A stretch of 64,000 bases of DNA, taken from positions 16,486-80,485 of the forward strand of contig CAKQSF010000007.1 of assembly GCA_934272845.1 (NCBI GenBank), given 5' to 3'. A program made the position numbers and the translations under genes. The notes under the pieces are model-generated. The model searched no databases and was not told the DNA's origin. It worked only from the letters and a program-made list of their open reading frames with translations. Source of the stretch: an uncultured Prevotella sp. (lineage in GTDB: Bacteria; Bacteroidota; Bacteroidia; Bacteroidales; Bacteroidaceae). Shown one piece after another: positions 45,052 through 53,380 of the stretch (position 1 is the first letter of the stretch; the number at the start of each line of letters is the position of its first letter).

Positions 45052-45091
45052 AGTCTTCGAAGTCATATTTTTTGACTCCGAAGATTTTTTC
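45052..45091 (+). terminator. Terminator after tRNA-Pro
   Basis: TCTTCGAAGTCA and TGACTCCGAAGA form a 12-bp stem with one mismatch, followed by TTTTTT. Confidence 0.85.
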
Positions 45092-45155
45092 TTTTATGCC
45101 CGAACAGTAATCGTACCAAGAAAAGTGTTTCTTGCGCTTCGCACTGTTTTTATTA

Positions 45156-45279
45156 CATTAATCATCATTAATCTAACATTTATCTTCCATTAATACTTTT
45201 GTTTTTGCCCACATATACCTGAAAGTCTCGTCTGAGACTGATTTATGAGAGATTAATGTCAGATTAATGGTGATTAATG
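45156..45279. repeat. 124-bp inverted-repeat element with 29-bp ends
   Basis: The left end (CATTAATCATCATTAATCTA...) and right end (reverse strand CATTAATCACCATTAATCTG...) match at about 26 of 29 positions. Both carry two or three copies of CATTAATC. The centre has a hairpin AGTCTCGTCTGAGACT (45222-45237). It has no coding potential. Confidence 0.65.
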
Positions 45280-45342
45280 TTGAAAGAAAATACAGCCAAC
45301 ATTGTTGACGTATTCAAAATATCATTTTGGTGGGTATATAAT

Positions 45343-45376
45343 AAAAAAGCCGCCCTTACCTCGCGGCAAGAACGGC
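45343..45376 (-). terminator. Terminator after the OMP remnant
   Basis: Minus strand GCCGTTCTT and AAGGGCGGC pair around a 10-nt loop and are followed by TTTTTTATT. Confidence 0.75.
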
Positions 45377-45399
45377 ACGTTAAATGTAAAAATGTATGA

Positions 45400-45645
45400 T
45401 TAGAAGTTATAACCTACGTTGACTGAGAAGTTTGTGTTCTTCAAACTTGTCTCAGAATCCTTCAACATATTGTACATACCTATTTCATATTGTACTCCGA
45501 AGTAAATCTTGTTAATACGGCAGCCTGCCATGCTTATGCTAACGATAACATTGCACCAGAACGGAATATTTGTAAGGGGCTGAGTAGTTACAAGCCTTTT
45601 GCTAACTAATCCCTTATATTTCTTCTCCAAAAAACAGACCTGCAC
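45400..45645 (-). pseudogene. Fragment of an outer-membrane beta-barrel protein
   Basis: An 81-codon frame. Only the last 50 residues look like protein: alternating polar/hydrophobic strands (NKIYFGVQYEIGMYNML) and a final NFSVNVGYNF with terminal Phe, as in outer-membrane barrels. No signal peptide or N-terminal part exists upstream, and a proper terminator follows. This is probably the surviving 3' end of a decayed gene. Confidence 0.5.
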
Positions 45646-45655
45646 CCCAACGGCA

Positions 45656-45682
45656 ATTTCCCAAATTTACCATTTGGGAAAT
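45656..45682. repeat. Short perfect hairpin
   Basis: ATTTCCCAAAT and ATTTGGGAAAT pair around a 5-nt loop. A partial second copy (TTTCCCAAATTTACCATTTT) is at about 45848. Confidence 0.5.
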
Positions 45683-45805
45683 AAAAAAACGCCGCAATAG
45701 TATCTCTTTGAAAATCACCGCATTACCAAAGCACATTCTATTTACATCCTTTTTATCGTGTAATTAGTATCCTTTTACATTGCAATTGAGACCAAATTAC
45801 AATAT

Positions 45806-45842
45806 AAAAAGGGCTTAATTGCAATGTAATTAAGCCCTTTTT
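45806..45842. terminator. Symmetrical terminator-like hairpin
   Basis: AAAAAGGGCTTAATT and AATTAAGCCCTTTTT are perfect complements around 7 nt and can end transcription in either direction. The stretch 45843-46110 shows no gene. Confidence 0.65.
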
Positions 45843-46114
45843 ACACGATTTCCCAAATTTACCATTTTCAGCATCCTAATCTATCATCGTTATCACCACA
45901 TTTTAAGGGGCACGCAGCAGACCGAATATGTTACACTATTGCTGAGTAGTTATAGGTCTTTTGTCGTCACGTAAATATGAGGCTGCAAAGAGGGTATAGT
46001 GAAAAAACATGTGTTTGGACTGTGGTTAAAGACGGATTATAACACTATATATGCGGTAATGAATTACAAAAATGAAAAAATATTCACAAAACGCATAAAA
46101 TATATAGAAGAATA

Positions 46115-46146
46115 TTTGGCGTTTTGCATATTTATTTATAATTTTG
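46115..46146 (+). promoter_or_regulatory. Promoter of the arginine operon
   Basis: TTTG (46115-46118), 20-bp spacer, TAATTTTG (46139-46146). TGAATATTTAT just downstream (46157-46167) resembles half of the Escherichia coli ARG box (TGAATnnnnATTCA), so ArgR autoregulation is possible. The start at 46170 leaves a leader of about 15-20 nt. Confidence 0.6.
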
Positions 46147-46169
46147 CAGACGTTTTTGAATATTTATCC

Positions 46170-46655
46170 ATGCAGAAGATAACAAAGAAAGACAGGCTCG
46201 CAGCGTTGCGTTTGATAGTGACCTCCAACGAACTTAGTTCGCAGGATGAGGTCATAAGGGCTTTGGCACGTCAGGGAATACCGACGGCACAGGCTACACT
46301 CTCACGCGACATGAAGGAACTGAAGATTGTGAAAACGGCTGCGTCAGACGGCAGATATGTATATGCCATACCTGAAGATACAGCGTATCGCAGGGTTCAC
46401 AAGCCGCTTCCGCCTGCCGACATACTGCCAGCGCCTGGCTTTAAGTCTATACAGTTTTCTGGTAATATGGCGGTGATGAAAACACGACCAGGCTTTGCCA
46501 GTAGCATAGCCTCGAACATAGACTCTGCCAATCTGCGTGAAGTGCTCGGCACAATAGCGGGCGATGACACGATATTCATAGTAATAAGAGAGGGCGCGAT
46601 GCACGTGGACGTGGTAGACGAACTATCTGCCATAATTCCTGATATGGTACTTTAA
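46170..46655 (+). CDS. argR: Arginine repressor ArgR
   Basis: A 161-residue regulator. The N-terminal winged helix ([34 protein letters not shown]) contains the family SRD motif. The C-terminal oligomerisation and arginine-binding domain holds [15 protein letters not shown] with the Asp pair. A longer frame back to 45999 crosses the promoter and is rejected. It heads the arginine operon and probably controls it. Confidence 0.92.
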   Translation: MQKITKKDRLAALRLIVTSNELSSQDEVIRALARQGIPTAQATLSRDMKELKIVKTAASDGRYVYAIPEDTAYRRVHKPLPPADILPAPGFKSIQFSGNMAVMKTRPGFASSIASNIDSANLREVLGTIAGDDTIFIVIREGAMHVDVVDELSAIIPDMVL

Positions 46656-46717
46656 AACATAAGAGCGTGTAACTCATAACAATAAAAGAAGAAAATAAAA
46701 ATACAATAGCATAGAAA

Positions 46718-47329
46718 ATGAAAGACATTAGGATTCTTGTGGCAGACGCATCACATGAGAAGTATGTGGACGAGATACTCGACACTATTCGTATTGCAGC
46801 GAAAAAACGCGGCACAGGTATTGCGGAGCGTACCCACGAGTATGTAGCGACAAAGATGAAAGAGGGCAAAGCGGTTATCGCCCTTGATGAGAACGACCGC
46901 TTCGTAGGTTTCAGTTACATCGAGACTTGGGGCAACAAGGCGTATGTAACCACCTCAGGACTGATAGTACATCCTGACTTTCAGGGACTGGGCGTAGCGA
47001 AACACATTAAGGACTACACCTTCACTCTAGCACGTGTACGTTGGCCTCACGCTAAGATTTTCTCTCTCACATCAGGCGATGCCGTAATGAAGATGAACAC
47101 GGCGTTAGGTTATGTGCCAGTGTCTTTCAATCAATTGACAGACGATGAATCCTTCTGGAGAGGCTGCCGTGGATGTATTAACCACGACATCTTAGAGGCA
47201 AAGAACCGTAAGTTCTGCATCTGCACAGGTATGCTTTACGACCCTGAGCAGCACAAGGGAGAGCCTACACCAGCCGAGGTATTCCAAGACGTAGTGAAGA
47301 CACTTACTAAGAGAGGAATACCTTGCTAA
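46718..47329 (+). CDS. GNAT acyltransferase of the arginine operon
   Basis: A 203-residue GNAT protein. The acetyl-CoA binding motif is GLIVHPDFQGLGVAKHIKDY, preceded by FVGFSYIETWG; the C-terminal part has a Cys-rich stretch (WRGCRGCINHDILEAKNRKF, ICTGM). Between argR and argG, it is the natural candidate for the first step, acylation of glutamate. Bacteroides makes arginine through succinylated intermediates, so the acyl donor may be succinyl-CoA; that is inference. No sequence similarity to classical ArgA's kinase-like domain is visible. Confidence 0.75.
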   Translation: MKDIRILVADASHEKYVDEILDTIRIAAKKRGTGIAERTHEYVATKMKEGKAVIALDENDRFVGFSYIETWGNKAYVTTSGLIVHPDFQGLGVAKHIKDYTFTLARVRWPHAKIFSLTSGDAVMKMNTALGYVPVSFNQLTDDESFWRGCRGCINHDILEAKNRKFCICTGMLYDPEQHKGEPTPAEVFQDVVKTLTKRGIPC

Positions 47330-47340
47330 TGGGGAGTGAT

Positions 47341-47470
47341 TTGGTGGTTTAGTTGTATTGTGGTTTAGTTGTATGAACCACGTCCAACTGACAATGTATC
47401 AACTAAACAACCAAAACACCGGACAACCCAACAACACAATAACAACGAAAAAACTAAAATACAAAATATC
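47341..47470 (+). repeat. T/G arm and A/C leader before argG
   Basis: A T/G-only arm (TTGGTGGTTTAGTTGTATTG, 47340-47374) faces an A/C arm (CAACTAAACAACCAAAACAC onwards, 47398-47450), which runs to the argG start. Confidence 0.55.
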
Positions 47471-48670
47471 ATGGCAAAGAAAAAAGTAGTAGTAGCATTC
47501 AGTGGAGGTCTCGATACCTCTTATACAGTAATGAAACTTGCACAGGACGGATATGAGGTATATGCTGCCTGTGCTAACACTGGAGGTTTCTCTGCGGAGC
47601 AACTCAAGACAAATGAAGAGAATGCATATAAACTCGGCGCTGTAAAGTATGTTACGCTCGACGTAACACAGGAGTACTATGAGAAGTCACTCAAGTACAT
47701 GGTTTACGGCAACGTATTGCGTAACAACTGTTACCCTATCTCTGTATCATCAGAGCGTATTTTCCAGGCTATCGCCATAGCACGTTACGCTAACGAGATT
47801 GGTGCCGACGCTATAGCACACGGTTCTACAGGTGCTGGTAACGACCAGATACGTTTCGATATGACATTCCTCGTAATGGCTCCAGGCGTAGAGATTATCA
47901 CCTTGACACGTGACGGCAACCTGTCACGTCAGGAAGAGATAGACTACCTTAACGAACATGGCTTCTTTGCCGACTTCACCAAGTTGAAGTACTCTTACAA
48001 CGTAGGCATCTGGGGCACATCAATCTGTGGCGGTGAGATTCTCGACTCAAAGCAGGGATTGCCTGAATCAGCATACCTCAAGCACCCAACAAAGGAAGGT
48101 CCTGAGACACTGAAACTCGGATTTGAGAAGGGTGAACTCTGTTCTGTAAACGGAAAGCACTACGACGATAAGATTGCCGCTATCCAGGAAGTAGAGAAGA
48201 TAGGTGCCGCTTACGGCATAGGTCGTGACTGTCACGTAGGCGATACTATCATCGGCATCAAGGGACGTGTAGGCTTTGAGGCAGCAGCACCAATGCTTAT
48301 CATCGGTGCACACCGTTTCTTGGAGAAGTACACACTCTCTAAGTGGCAGCAGTATTGGAAGGATCAGGTGGCTAACTGGTACGGAATGTTCCTCCATGAG
48401 TCACAGTATCTGGAGCCTGTAATGGCAGATATTGAGGCTATGCTGACATCTTCACAGCGCAACGTTACTGGTGAGGTAGAACTGGAACTGCGTCCTCTCT
48501 GCTTCCAGACTGTGGGTGTTGACTCTCCTAACGACCTTGTTAAGAACAAACTCGGTGAGTATGGCGAGACCGCTAAGGCATGGACATCAGAAGATGCTAA
48601 GGGCTTCATCAAGGTATCTTCTACCGCTCTACGCGCATATTACCTTGCACACCCTAACGAGAGAAGATAA
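47471..48670 (+). CDS. argG: Argininosuccinate synthase
   Basis: A 399-residue enzyme joining citrulline and aspartate with ATP. PP-loop KVVVAFSGGLDTSYTVMKLA; others are AIAHGSTGAGNDQIRFDM, YSYNVGIWGTSICGGEI, and GRVGFEAAAPMLIIGAHRFL. It belongs to the shorter bacterial subtype in Bacteroidetes. The in-frame ATG at 47369 translates the A/C repeat and is rejected in favour of 47471. Confidence 0.95.
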   Translation: MAKKKVVVAFSGGLDTSYTVMKLAQDGYEVYAACANTGGFSAEQLKTNEENAYKLGAVKYVTLDVTQEYYEKSLKYMVYGNVLRNNCYPISVSSERIFQAIAIARYANEIGADAIAHGSTGAGNDQIRFDMTFLVMAPGVEIITLTRDGNLSRQEEIDYLNEHGFFADFTKLKYSYNVGIWGTSICGGEILDSKQGLPESAYLKHPTKEGPETLKLGFEKGELCSVNGKHYDDKIAAIQEVEKIGAAYGIGRDCHVGDTIIGIKGRVGFEAAAPMLIIGAHRFLEKYTLSKWQQYWKDQVANWYGMFLHESQYLEPVMADIEAMLTSSQRNVTGEVELELRPLCFQTVGVDSPNDLVKNKLGEYGETAKAWTSEDAKGFIKVSSTALRAYYLAHPNERR

Positions 48671-48673
48671 ATC

Positions 48674-48802
48674 GAAATAGTTGTTTAGTTGTTTGGTCGT
48701 TTAGTGGTTTAGTTAATTGCATATAGTAGTAATAATTTAATCCACTAAATATATTTCCAACACAACTAAACAACAAAACCACTAAACCACCAAACAACAA
48801 AA
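48674..48802 (+). repeat. T/G arm and A/C leader before argC
   Basis: TTGTTTAGTTGTTTGGTCGT TTAGTGGTTTAG (48676-48713) is complementary in pattern to AACTAAACAACAAAACCACT AAACCACCAAACAAC (48763-48798). The stem would end at the argC start codon. Confidence 0.65.
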
Positions 48803-49825
48803 ATGATAAAGGTAGGGGTATTGGGTGCCGCTGGCTATACAGGCGGTGAACTCATCCGTTTGCTTATAAACCACCCATCGGTAGAGATAGTTTTCGCTAA
48901 CAGTGAGTCTAACGCAGGCAACAAAGTGTATGACGTCCACGAAGGATTGCTTGGCGAAACAGAGATGGAATTCACCTCTGAGATGCCGTTTGACAAGGTA
49001 GACGTAGTGTTCTTCTGCTTCGGTCACGGTAAGAGTGAGGCATTCCTCAAGGAGCATACCATCCCAGAGAACGTGAAGATAATAGACCTTGCGCAGGACT
49101 TCCGTATCGCGGGCAACCACGATTACGTCTATGGCCTGCCTGAAACACATCGTGATAACATTGCTAAGTGTCAGCATCTCGCTAACCCTGGATGCTTCGC
49201 TACATGTATTCAACTCGGTTTGTTGCCGTTGGCAAAGGCTGGTCTCATTACGAACGATATCGCTGTGAACGCCATAACAGGCTCAACGGGCGCAGGACAG
49301 AAACCTGGTGCCACCACACATTTCTCTTGGAGAAACAACAACTTCTCTGTCTATAAACTCTTCACGCACCAGCATCTGCACGAGATAACGCAGACCTTGA
49401 ACGAACTTCGACCAGAGAACACACCGCGAGTAGTCGACACTCTCAATGAGGGTTATGAGGTAAAAGACAACGAAGTGACCGTTGACTTTATACCATATCG
49501 TGGCGATTTCGCCCGTGGCATATTCTGTACAGAGGTTATTCGCCTTGACAAAACAATGGGAAAAGAAGAGGTAGAGGCACTGTATAAGGATTTTTACGCT
49601 ACGGCAGCGTTCACTCACTACAGCGAAAAGGCACCAGACCTAAAGCAGGTGGTGAACACTAACAAGGCGATTGTGCACGTTGACGTCTTCGGACGCAAGG
49701 TGGTCGTTACATCAATGATAGACAATCTGCTCAAGGGTGCGGTAGGACAGGCTGTGCAGAACATGAACATCATGTTCGGAATAGACGAAAAAGCAGGTCT
49801 TAACCTAAAGGCATCAGCGTTTTAA
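48803..49825 (+). CDS. argC: N-acetyl/succinyl-glutamyl-phosphate reductase ArgC
   Basis: A 340-residue NADP-dependent enzyme. VGVLGAAGYTGGELIRLLIN is the nucleotide-binding loop, LANPGCFATCIQLGLLPLAK holds the active-site Cys, and ITGSTGAGQKPGATTHFSWR and HQHLHEI complete the pattern. It acts third in arginine synthesis, between glutamyl phosphate and the semialdehyde. No argB is adjacent. Confidence 0.95.
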   Translation: MIKVGVLGAAGYTGGELIRLLINHPSVEIVFANSESNAGNKVYDVHEGLLGETEMEFTSEMPFDKVDVVFFCFGHGKSEAFLKEHTIPENVKIIDLAQDFRIAGNHDYVYGLPETHRDNIAKCQHLANPGCFATCIQLGLLPLAKAGLITNDIAVNAITGSTGAGQKPGATTHFSWRNNNFSVYKLFTHQHLHEITQTLNELRPENTPRVVDTLNEGYEVKDNEVTVDFIPYRGDFARGIFCTEVIRLDKTMGKEEVEALYKDFYATAAFTHYSEKAPDLKQVVNTNKAIVHVDVFGRKVVVTSMIDNLLKGAVGQAVQNMNIMFGIDEKAGLNLKASAF

Positions 49826-49828
49826 TCG

Positions 49829-49978
49829 GTTGCATAGTCGTTTGGTTGTTTAGTCGTTTTGTGGGTTAGTTAATAGGATATGTATACAATTACGTTCTTA
49901 TCTGTTAGCAATTCAGCACATAACAAAACAACGAAACTACCAAACCACCAAACAACAAAATAACAAAACAACGACAAA
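49829..49978 (+). repeat. T/G arm and A/C leader before argD
   Basis: GTCGTTTGGTTGTTTAGTCG TTTTGTGGG (49842-49865) faces CAAAACAACGAAACTACCAA ACCACCAAACAAC (49923-49955), with a 60-bp central part; the A/C tract continues to the start codon. Confidence 0.65.
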
Positions 49979-51121
49979 ATGAAATTATTTGACGTATATC
50001 CCCTATTCGATGTCAACATCGTTAAGGGTAAAGGCTGCAACGTATGGGACGATAAAGGTCAGGAATACCTTGACTTTTACGGCGGTCATGCAGTCATAAG
50101 CATAGGCCATTGTCACCCACATTACGTGGAGAAAATGACCGAGCAACTCAACAAACTCGGCTTTTATAGCAACTCGGTAGTTAACAAACTGCAGGTGGAA
50201 CTGGCTGAACGCCTTGGCAAAGCCTGTGGTTATGACGACTACCAGTTCTTCCTTATCAACTCAGGAGCGGAGGCTAACGAGAACGCTTTGAAGTTAGCGT
50301 CGTTCACAAATGGTCGCAAACGTATCCTCTCTGCACAAAAGGCGTTCCACGGACGTACATCATTGGCAGTGGAAGTAACTAACAATCCTAAGATTATTGC
50401 GCCGATAAACGACTGCGGACACGTTACATATCTTCCAATGAACGACCTCGCTGCATGGGAGAAAGAACTCGATAAGGGTGACGTTTGCGCCGTAATCCTT
50501 GAGTGTATACAGGGCGTTGGTGGCATACAGATGGCCACACCAGAGTTCGCTCAGGGCTTAGCGGCAGCATGTAAGCGCAACGGTTCGTTCCTTATCTGCG
50601 ACGAGATACAGTGCGGTTACGGTCGTTCTGGTAAGTTCTTCGCACACCAATGGCTCGGCATCAAGCCTGACCTCATCACTGTAGCGAAGGGTATAGGCAA
50701 CGGTTTCCCAATGGCTGGCGTACTAATCTCACCAGAGTTTAAGCCTGTTTACGGCAGACTCGGCACAACATTCGGTGGCAATCACCTCGCTTGTACGGCT
50801 GCTCTCGCTGTGCTTGACGTCATGGAGGAAGACAAACTCGTTGACAATGCACACGAAGTTGGTGAATATCTCATCGCCAAACTGAAAGAGTTACAGAAGG
50901 TTCAGCCACATATCACCGATGTACGTGGACGTGGTTTGATGGTAGGCGTAGAGTTTGACGTGCCTCATGCAGATGTTCGCAAGAAGTTAGTGTATGACCT
51001 TCACTGCTTCACAGGCTGCGCTGGAACCAACCTTCTGCGTGTACTTCCACCGCTGTGCATAACAAAGGCTAACGTGGACGACTTCATTTCACGCCTTGCA
51101 ACAGCCCTGAATAGCCTGTAA
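49979..51121 (+). CDS. argD: Acetyl/succinylornithine aminotransferase ArgD
   Basis: A 380-residue class III PLP aminotransferase. INSGAEANENALKLASFTNG, FLICDEIQCGYGRSGKFFAH, LITVAKGIGNGFPMAGVLIS with the PLP-binding Lys, and TTFGGNHLACTAALAVLDVM are all visible. It converts the glutamate semialdehyde derivative to the ornithine derivative. Confidence 0.95.
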   Translation: MKLFDVYPLFDVNIVKGKGCNVWDDKGQEYLDFYGGHAVISIGHCHPHYVEKMTEQLNKLGFYSNSVVNKLQVELAERLGKACGYDDYQFFLINSGAEANENALKLASFTNGRKRILSAQKAFHGRTSLAVEVTNNPKIIAPINDCGHVTYLPMNDLAAWEKELDKGDVCAVILECIQGVGGIQMATPEFAQGLAAACKRNGSFLICDEIQCGYGRSGKFFAHQWLGIKPDLITVAKGIGNGFPMAGVLISPEFKPVYGRLGTTFGGNHLACTAALAVLDVMEEDKLVDNAHEVGEYLIAKLKELQKVQPHITDVRGRGLMVGVEFDVPHADVRKKLVYDLHCFTGCAGTNLLRVLPPLCITKANVDDFISRLATALNSL

Positions 51122-51129
51122 AAAATGCT

Positions 51130-51177
51130 TTGGCAGAATTAAACTATATCATTTTTACAGCCCACTAATTCCGCCAA
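51130..51177. repeat. Inverted repeat between argD and proC
   Basis: TTGGCAGAATTA and TAATTCCGCCAA pair at 11 of 12 positions with a 24-bp spacer. The flanks (GTAAAAAATGC and GCGTTGTAAAAAG) extend the symmetry loosely. Confidence 0.5.
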
Positions 51178-51224
51178 TGCGTTGTAAAAAGTAAACAATT
51201 AGCACATTAACAACACACAATACA

Positions 51225-52007
51225 ATGAAGATAGCAGTAATAGGCGCAGGTGCCATGGGCGGTTCTACCGTCGAAGGTATGCTTAAACTACAGTCACTCT
51301 GCGCTGGTGACATCACCGTTTCTGACCCTATAGCAGACCTATCACGCTTTGCTGAGAAGGGCGCAAAGACCACAAAGGACAACGCTGAGGCTGTAAAAGA
51401 AGCCGACATCGTTATGGTCTTCGTCAAGCCTTGGCTGGTAGAGCAGGTCTTGAAGGGCATAAAGGCATCCATGGATTATGCAAAGCAGACGCTCGTCGTT
51501 ATTGCGGCGGGAGTGAAAAGCGACAGTATCAAGGAGTGGATGGATAAGGATGGCAATGTCCCTGCTACGCTTCTCTGTATTCCTAACATCGCCATTGCGC
51601 AGTTGGCAAGCATGACTTTCCTCGTGAATGTTAACGCTTCAGACGACAAGGTGGCTGCGGTAAAGGCATTGTTTGACCAACTTGGCAAGTCAATTCTTAC
51701 CACTGAGAACCTTCTTGGGGCTGGAACGACGCTCGCTTCCTGCGGCATTGCGTACGCCATGCGCTACGTTCGTGCCAGTGCTGAGGGCGGAGTAGAACTC
51801 GGTTTCAAGGCACACGATGCACAAGAGATTGTTATGCAGACCATGAAAGGAGCCGTAGAACTGCTTCAGGCAAGCGGAATGCACCCCGAGGCAGCCATAG
51901 ATTTGGTAACGACGCCAGGCGGAGTGACCATCAAAGGACTCAATGAGATGGAGCACGCAGGCTTCACCAGTGCGGTGATACGTGGCTTAAAGGCTGGTGC
52001 TAAATAA
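51225..52007 (+). CDS. proC: Pyrroline-5-carboxylate reductase
   Basis: A 260-residue NAD(P)H enzyme making proline. IAVIGAGAMGGSTVEGMLKL is the Rossmann loop, VMVFVKPWLVEQVLKGI and LGAGTTLASCGIAYAMRYVR follow, and the C-terminal signature is LVTTPGGVTIKGLNEMEHAG. It is the last gene of the arg block; a family C repeat and a terminator separate it from proB. Confidence 0.93.
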   Translation: MKIAVIGAGAMGGSTVEGMLKLQSLCAGDITVSDPIADLSRFAEKGAKTTKDNAEAVKEADIVMVFVKPWLVEQVLKGIKASMDYAKQTLVVIAAGVKSDSIKEWMDKDGNVPATLLCIPNIAIAQLASMTFLVNVNASDDKVAAVKALFDQLGKSILTTENLLGAGTTLASCGIAYAMRYVRASAEGGVELGFKAHDAQEIVMQTMKGAVELLQASGMHPEAAIDLVTTPGGVTIKGLNEMEHAGFTSAVIRGLKAGAK

Positions 52008-52022
52008 ATATTTGAATATTAT

Positions 52023-52218
52023 AGGGTGGTTATATAAATTACCACCGTTATGTAAAACTTAATTAGTACACATTGACGTTTTGTCATCTTTCGAACTCTT
52101 TCCGGTTCAAAGTGTAAGTGCGTTCAGTCGAGTAACACGCTACACTTCTTCTCTTACTTACACTTTGACCTCGATAATAGCCTCGAAATATAACAAAAGT
52201 AATTTATAGAACCACCCT
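52023..52218. repeat. Family C inverted-repeat element, longest copy
   Basis: A 196-bp element bounded by AGGGTGGTTATATAAATTAC and GTAATTTATAGAACCACCCT. It contains internal CAAAGTGTAAGTGCGTTC and ACTTACACTTTGACCTCGAT, a further inverted pair. It shares several blocks with the copy inside the cobalamin riboswitch. Confidence 0.78.
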
Positions 52219-52224
52219 ATAATG

Positions 52225-52270
52225 AAGACACTGCGTCCTGACATCGATGGGGCGGCAGTGTCTTTTTATT
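52225..52270 (+). terminator. Terminator between proC and proB
   Basis: AAGACACTGC and GCAGTGTCTT pair perfectly over 10 bases with a 20-nt loop, followed by TTTTATTTTT. Confidence 0.75.
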
Positions 52271-52293
52271 TTTAACAGAAACCAAACAACGCT

Positions 52294-53361
52294 ATGCGTA
52301 TAGTAATAAAGATAGGTTCTAACGTGCTGGCGCGTTCGGCTGGTGGACTGGACATTACCAGAATGTCACACCTCGTGGACCAGATTGCTGAACTGCGCCG
52401 CCGTGGCGTGGAGGTAATCATGGTGTCATCAGGTGCCGTTGCCGCTGGTCGCGCACTGCTAAAGACTGACAAACAACTCGACAGCGTGGAGCAACGACAA
52501 CTCTTCTCCGCCATAGGACAGACGAAACTCATAAACCATTACTACGACCTCTTTCGTGAATACGGGCTTCATGTGGGACAGGTCTTGACTATGAAGGAGA
52601 ATTTCGGCACACGTCGTGAGTACCTTAACCAGCGTGCTTGTATGCAGGTGATGCTGGAGAATGGCGTCATTCCTATTGTCAACGAGAACGATACGGTGTC
52701 CGTAACCGAGTTGATGTTCACCGATAATGATGAACTTTCAGGCCTCATCGCTACCATGCTCGATGCAGATGAACTCATAATTCTGTCAAACATCGACGGC
52801 ATTTACAACGGTTCCCCTAAGGATCCAGAGTCTCATGTCATACCGACAGTGGAGCCAGGACGTGACCTTGGCGAGTATATCCAGACCGAAAAGAGCGGTT
52901 TGGGACGTGGAGGAATGATAACAAAGTGTAACATTGCCCGCAAGGTAGCGGAGGAAGGAATACGCGTTATCATCGCCAACGGCAAGAAAGACAATATCCT
53001 TCTCCACCTCTTTGACGCTCCGCAGGAGACCATTCACACCGAGTTCGTGCCGCGACCAGACGCCGTTTCGCCCGTAAAGAAATGGATAGCCCACAGCGAA
53101 AGTTTCGCAAAAGGAATAGTGCGCATCAATGAACAGGCAGCAAAGGTGTTGCAGTCAGATAAGGCTGTCAGTCTACTTCTTGTCGGAGTGACCGACATCG
53201 AGGGCGACTTTGAGGAAGGTGACATCGTGAACATTATCACCCCAGAGAACCAACGCATTGCCGTAGGGCGCAGTTCCTTCTCGTCTGACGAGGCAAGGAA
53301 ACTCATAGGCAAGCACGACCAAAAGCCATTGGTACACTATGACTACATGGCGATAATATAA
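52294..53361 (+). CDS. proB: Glutamate 5-kinase
   Basis: A 355-residue amino-acid kinase. [19 protein letters not shown] and [18 protein letters not shown] form the phosphate-binding core, [12 protein letters not shown] and [20 protein letters not shown] the substrate and metal sites; the C-terminal 90 residues are a PUA domain ([20 protein letters not shown]). It catalyses the first step of proline synthesis. Confidence 0.94.
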   Translation: MRIVIKIGSNVLARSAGGLDITRMSHLVDQIAELRRRGVEVIMVSSGAVAAGRALLKTDKQLDSVEQRQLFSAIGQTKLINHYYDLFREYGLHVGQVLTMKENFGTRREYLNQRACMQVMLENGVIPIVNENDTVSVTELMFTDNDELSGLIATMLDADELIILSNIDGIYNGSPKDPESHVIPTVEPGRDLGEYIQTEKSGLGRGGMITKCNIARKVAEEGIRVIIANGKKDNILLHLFDAPQETIHTEFVPRPDAVSPVKKWIAHSESFAKGIVRINEQAAKVLQSDKAVSLLLVGVTDIEGDFEEGDIVNIITPENQRIAVGRSSFSSDEARKLIGKHDQKPLVHYDYMAII

Positions 53362-53380
53362 ACCTAAGACCATAACCACA

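Noticed and set aside
45999-46169. N-terminal extension of ArgR by 57 residues
   Set aside because: It covers a good promoter (46115-46146) and lacks ArgR similarity; the family length fits the ATG at 46170.
47369-47470. N-terminal extension of ArgG
   Set aside because: It translates the A/C repeat into a Gln/Asn/Thr-rich stretch; ArgG proteins begin at the PP-loop region as the ATG at 47471 does.
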